6,460 nucleotides of DNA from positions 10,116-16,575 of the forward strand of contig DJRS01000168.1 of the NCBI GenBank assembly GCA_002440145.1. The letters run 5' to 3'. Shown here piece after piece: positions 5,826 through 6,460 of the stretch. The DNA comes from Verrucomicrobia bacterium UBA6354. Lineage in GTDB: Bacteria; Verrucomicrobiota; Kiritimatiellia; RFP12; UBA1067. Position 1 is the stretch's first letter; the number at the start of each line of letters is the position of its first letter. A model generated the notes under the pieces. That model was not told the origin of the DNA. It searched no databases and saw only the letters and a program-made list of their open reading frames with translations. The translations under genes and the position numbers were made by a program.

Positions 5826-6460
5826 CGTTTTCGCCGCGGACGCGTCATCGTCCTCCGCCCCGAGCCGCAGCACGTACCCGGGCTGGACGTACGACGTCTC
5901 TTCGGAGACCCTCTCCGCGGCTTTTTCGCGCATGTTCTTGCGGTGCCACCGGTCCACCGTCCGCCGCCAGTCCTTCATCGGCGCGTTCCCCACGACCCAG
6001 CCGTTCGATTCGTAGTAGTCCACGAAATCTTCCGCGCTGATCTCGTCGAATCCGCGCTTTTGGCAGTAGGCGCGCACCTCCTCCATCGTCGGCTTCACGA
6101 ACGTACCGCGCTTCGGGGCGTGCGCCTTTTCATCCAAACGACAAACAGAATCACCGATACACACGGGGGGTTGGGGGGTGTCCCCCCCTATATGTATGTG
6201 TGTATCAGATATAGGTGTAGATGTAGTTGTAGAAGTAGATGTAGTTGTAGATGTAGATGTAGATGTAGGCTTTAGCAGGCCTGCTTGAGCACTTGCTTGA
6301 GCAGCTGCTTTAGCACCTGCTTGAGCAATTGCTTGAGCAAAACGATTTCGGTCTTGCGTCTTTTTGCCGCCTTTGCGCCCGCATGCGGCCTTTACTGCAG
6401 ATACGTCTTCCGTCGCCTCCAGACGCTTGGTGATGGAAGAGTAGAGGACTTTCGCCGCGA
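5814..6460 (-). CDS. Rep/primosome-type replication protein, C-terminal part (runs off right edge)
   Basis: The frame is open from the window edge to TAA at 5816-5814, leaving 214 residues; the N-terminal DNA-binding part is outside. A GTG at 6164 could be taken as the start, but the frame continues upstream without a stop through sensible sequence, so a short 116-residue gene is unlikely. Fragment residues 27-32 (GRKGGK) resemble the basic end of DUF6291/DUF4373-type replication proteins. Residues 41-60 are AQAx repeats and 65-82 are a Thr/Ser run. Residues 119-175 form a domain beginning FVKPTMEEVRAYCQKRG and containing VDYYESNGWVVGNAPMKDWR, a motif common at the C-terminus of phage and plasmid replication proteins. 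The tail is acidic then Lys/Thr-rich. The next gene is a helicase loader. The role as initiator or helicase-recruiting protein is inferred. Confidence 0.65.
   Translation of the reverse strand, partial: AAKVLYSSITKRLEATEDVSAVKAACGRKGGKKTQDRNRFAQAIAQAGAKAAAQASAQAGLLKPTSTSTSTTTSTSTTTSTPISDTHIHIGGDTPQPPVCIGDSVCRLDEKAHAPKRGTFVKPTMEEVRAYCQKRGFDEISAEDFVDYYESNGWVVGNAPMKDWRRTVDRWHRKNMREKAAERVSEETSYVQPGYVLRLGAEDDDASAAKTKTN
6156..6206. repeat. Bulged hairpin with G and C runs inside the rep-like gene
   Basis: Perfect 9-bp arms gatacacac (6156-6164) and gtgtgtatc (6198-6206) enclose G6 (6165-6170), a second G6 (6173-6178) and C7 (6182-6188). Either G run can pair with the C run; the nearer pairing leaves a 3-nt TGT loop. 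A 9-nt segment, tatatgtat, bulges on one side. It encodes the HIHIGGDTPQPPV part of the protein. Confidence 0.7.
6216..6266 (-). repeat. ATCTAC-type hexamer tract coding a Thr/Ser linker
   Basis: Repeats of tgtaga with tgtagt variants on the plus strand encode alternating Thr and Ser (fragment residues 65-81). The tract uses TCT, ACA and ACT codons and is clearly AT-richer than the GC-rich neighbours, which suggests growth by slippage at DNA level. It separates the basic segment from the C-terminal domain of the Rep-like protein. Confidence 0.88.
6279..6338 (-). repeat. Five 12-bp direct repeats coding AQAx units
   Basis: On the coding strand five units in a row follow the pattern GCTCAAGCANNT or GCTCAAGCAGGC, with the third unit reading GCTAAAGCAGCT. 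They encode AQAI, AQAG, AKAA, AQAS and AQAG. A degenerate sixth unit (CTGCTAAAGCCT) leads into the hexamer tract. The nine shared bases of each unit are much better conserved than coding for alanine and glutamine would require. Confidence 0.85.

Noticed and set aside
5814..6164. A separate 116-codon gene starting at GTG 6164
   Set aside because: The frame is open upstream to the window edge and encodes a coherent basic segment and linker, so this is the end of a larger gene. A restart at this GTG is kept only as a speculation linked to slippage.
6165..6178. A G-quadruplex formed by the two G6 runs
   Set aside because: Only two runs joined by TT are present. A single-strand fold would compete with the strong pairing to the adjacent C7 run, so I do not claim it.

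Overview
All genes in this window lie on the minus strand, so gene order runs from high to low coordinates. The DNA is GC-rich bacterial sequence interrupted by short AT-rich promoter islands. The core genes are bacterial type II fatty acid synthesis, phospholipid, ribosome and tRNA-charging genes. The phylum cannot be fixed from the sequence alone. A Verrucomicrobiota/Kiritimatiellota-type or similar GC-rich Gram-negative lineage is a guess with low confidence.

Layout from the right edge to the left. (1) 6460-4983 is a two-gene replication module: the 3' part of a Rep/primosome-type protein whose reading frame runs unbroken off the right edge, then a DnaC/IstB-like helicase-loader ATPase. 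A 10-bp tandem repeat joins the two genes, and the Rep gene carries two more repeat tracts and a hairpin. This pair looks like phage or other mobile-element replication genes. (2) 4868-2771 is fabD-fabG-acpP: malonyl-CoA:ACP transacylase, 3-oxoacyl-ACP reductase and acyl carrier protein. (3) 2634-1 is yceD (DUF177)-rpmF (L32)-plsX-leuS. The plsX stop and leuS start overlap as ATGA, and leuS runs off the left edge.

The metabolic genes are related in function. FabD loads malonyl groups onto ACP, FabG performs the first reduction of each elongation cycle, and PlsX turns acyl-ACP into acyl-phosphate for phospholipid synthesis. YceD-L32 is a ribosome-linked pair that often accompanies plsX. No fabH lies among these genes, and the two familiar blocks appear in the opposite order to E. 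coli.

Three perfect TATAAT elements, each in the context GTATAATA, divide the cluster. One lies before acpP, one before yceD (placed so that the message would be almost leaderless), and one inside yceD as a TTGACT-17-TATAAT promoter aimed at rpmF. A long near-perfect hairpin lies just downstream of the third promoter, in what would be the rpmF leader.

The most unusual part is the Rep gene. Its middle holds five 12-bp direct repeats, an AT-richer hexamer tract and a G/C-run hairpin, and a helicase loader follows. This resembles the arrangement of lambda O-ori-P and raises the possibility of a replication origin inside the gene. There is no stretch over 300 bases without a gene, and I see no tRNA, rRNA, CRISPR array or insertion sequence.
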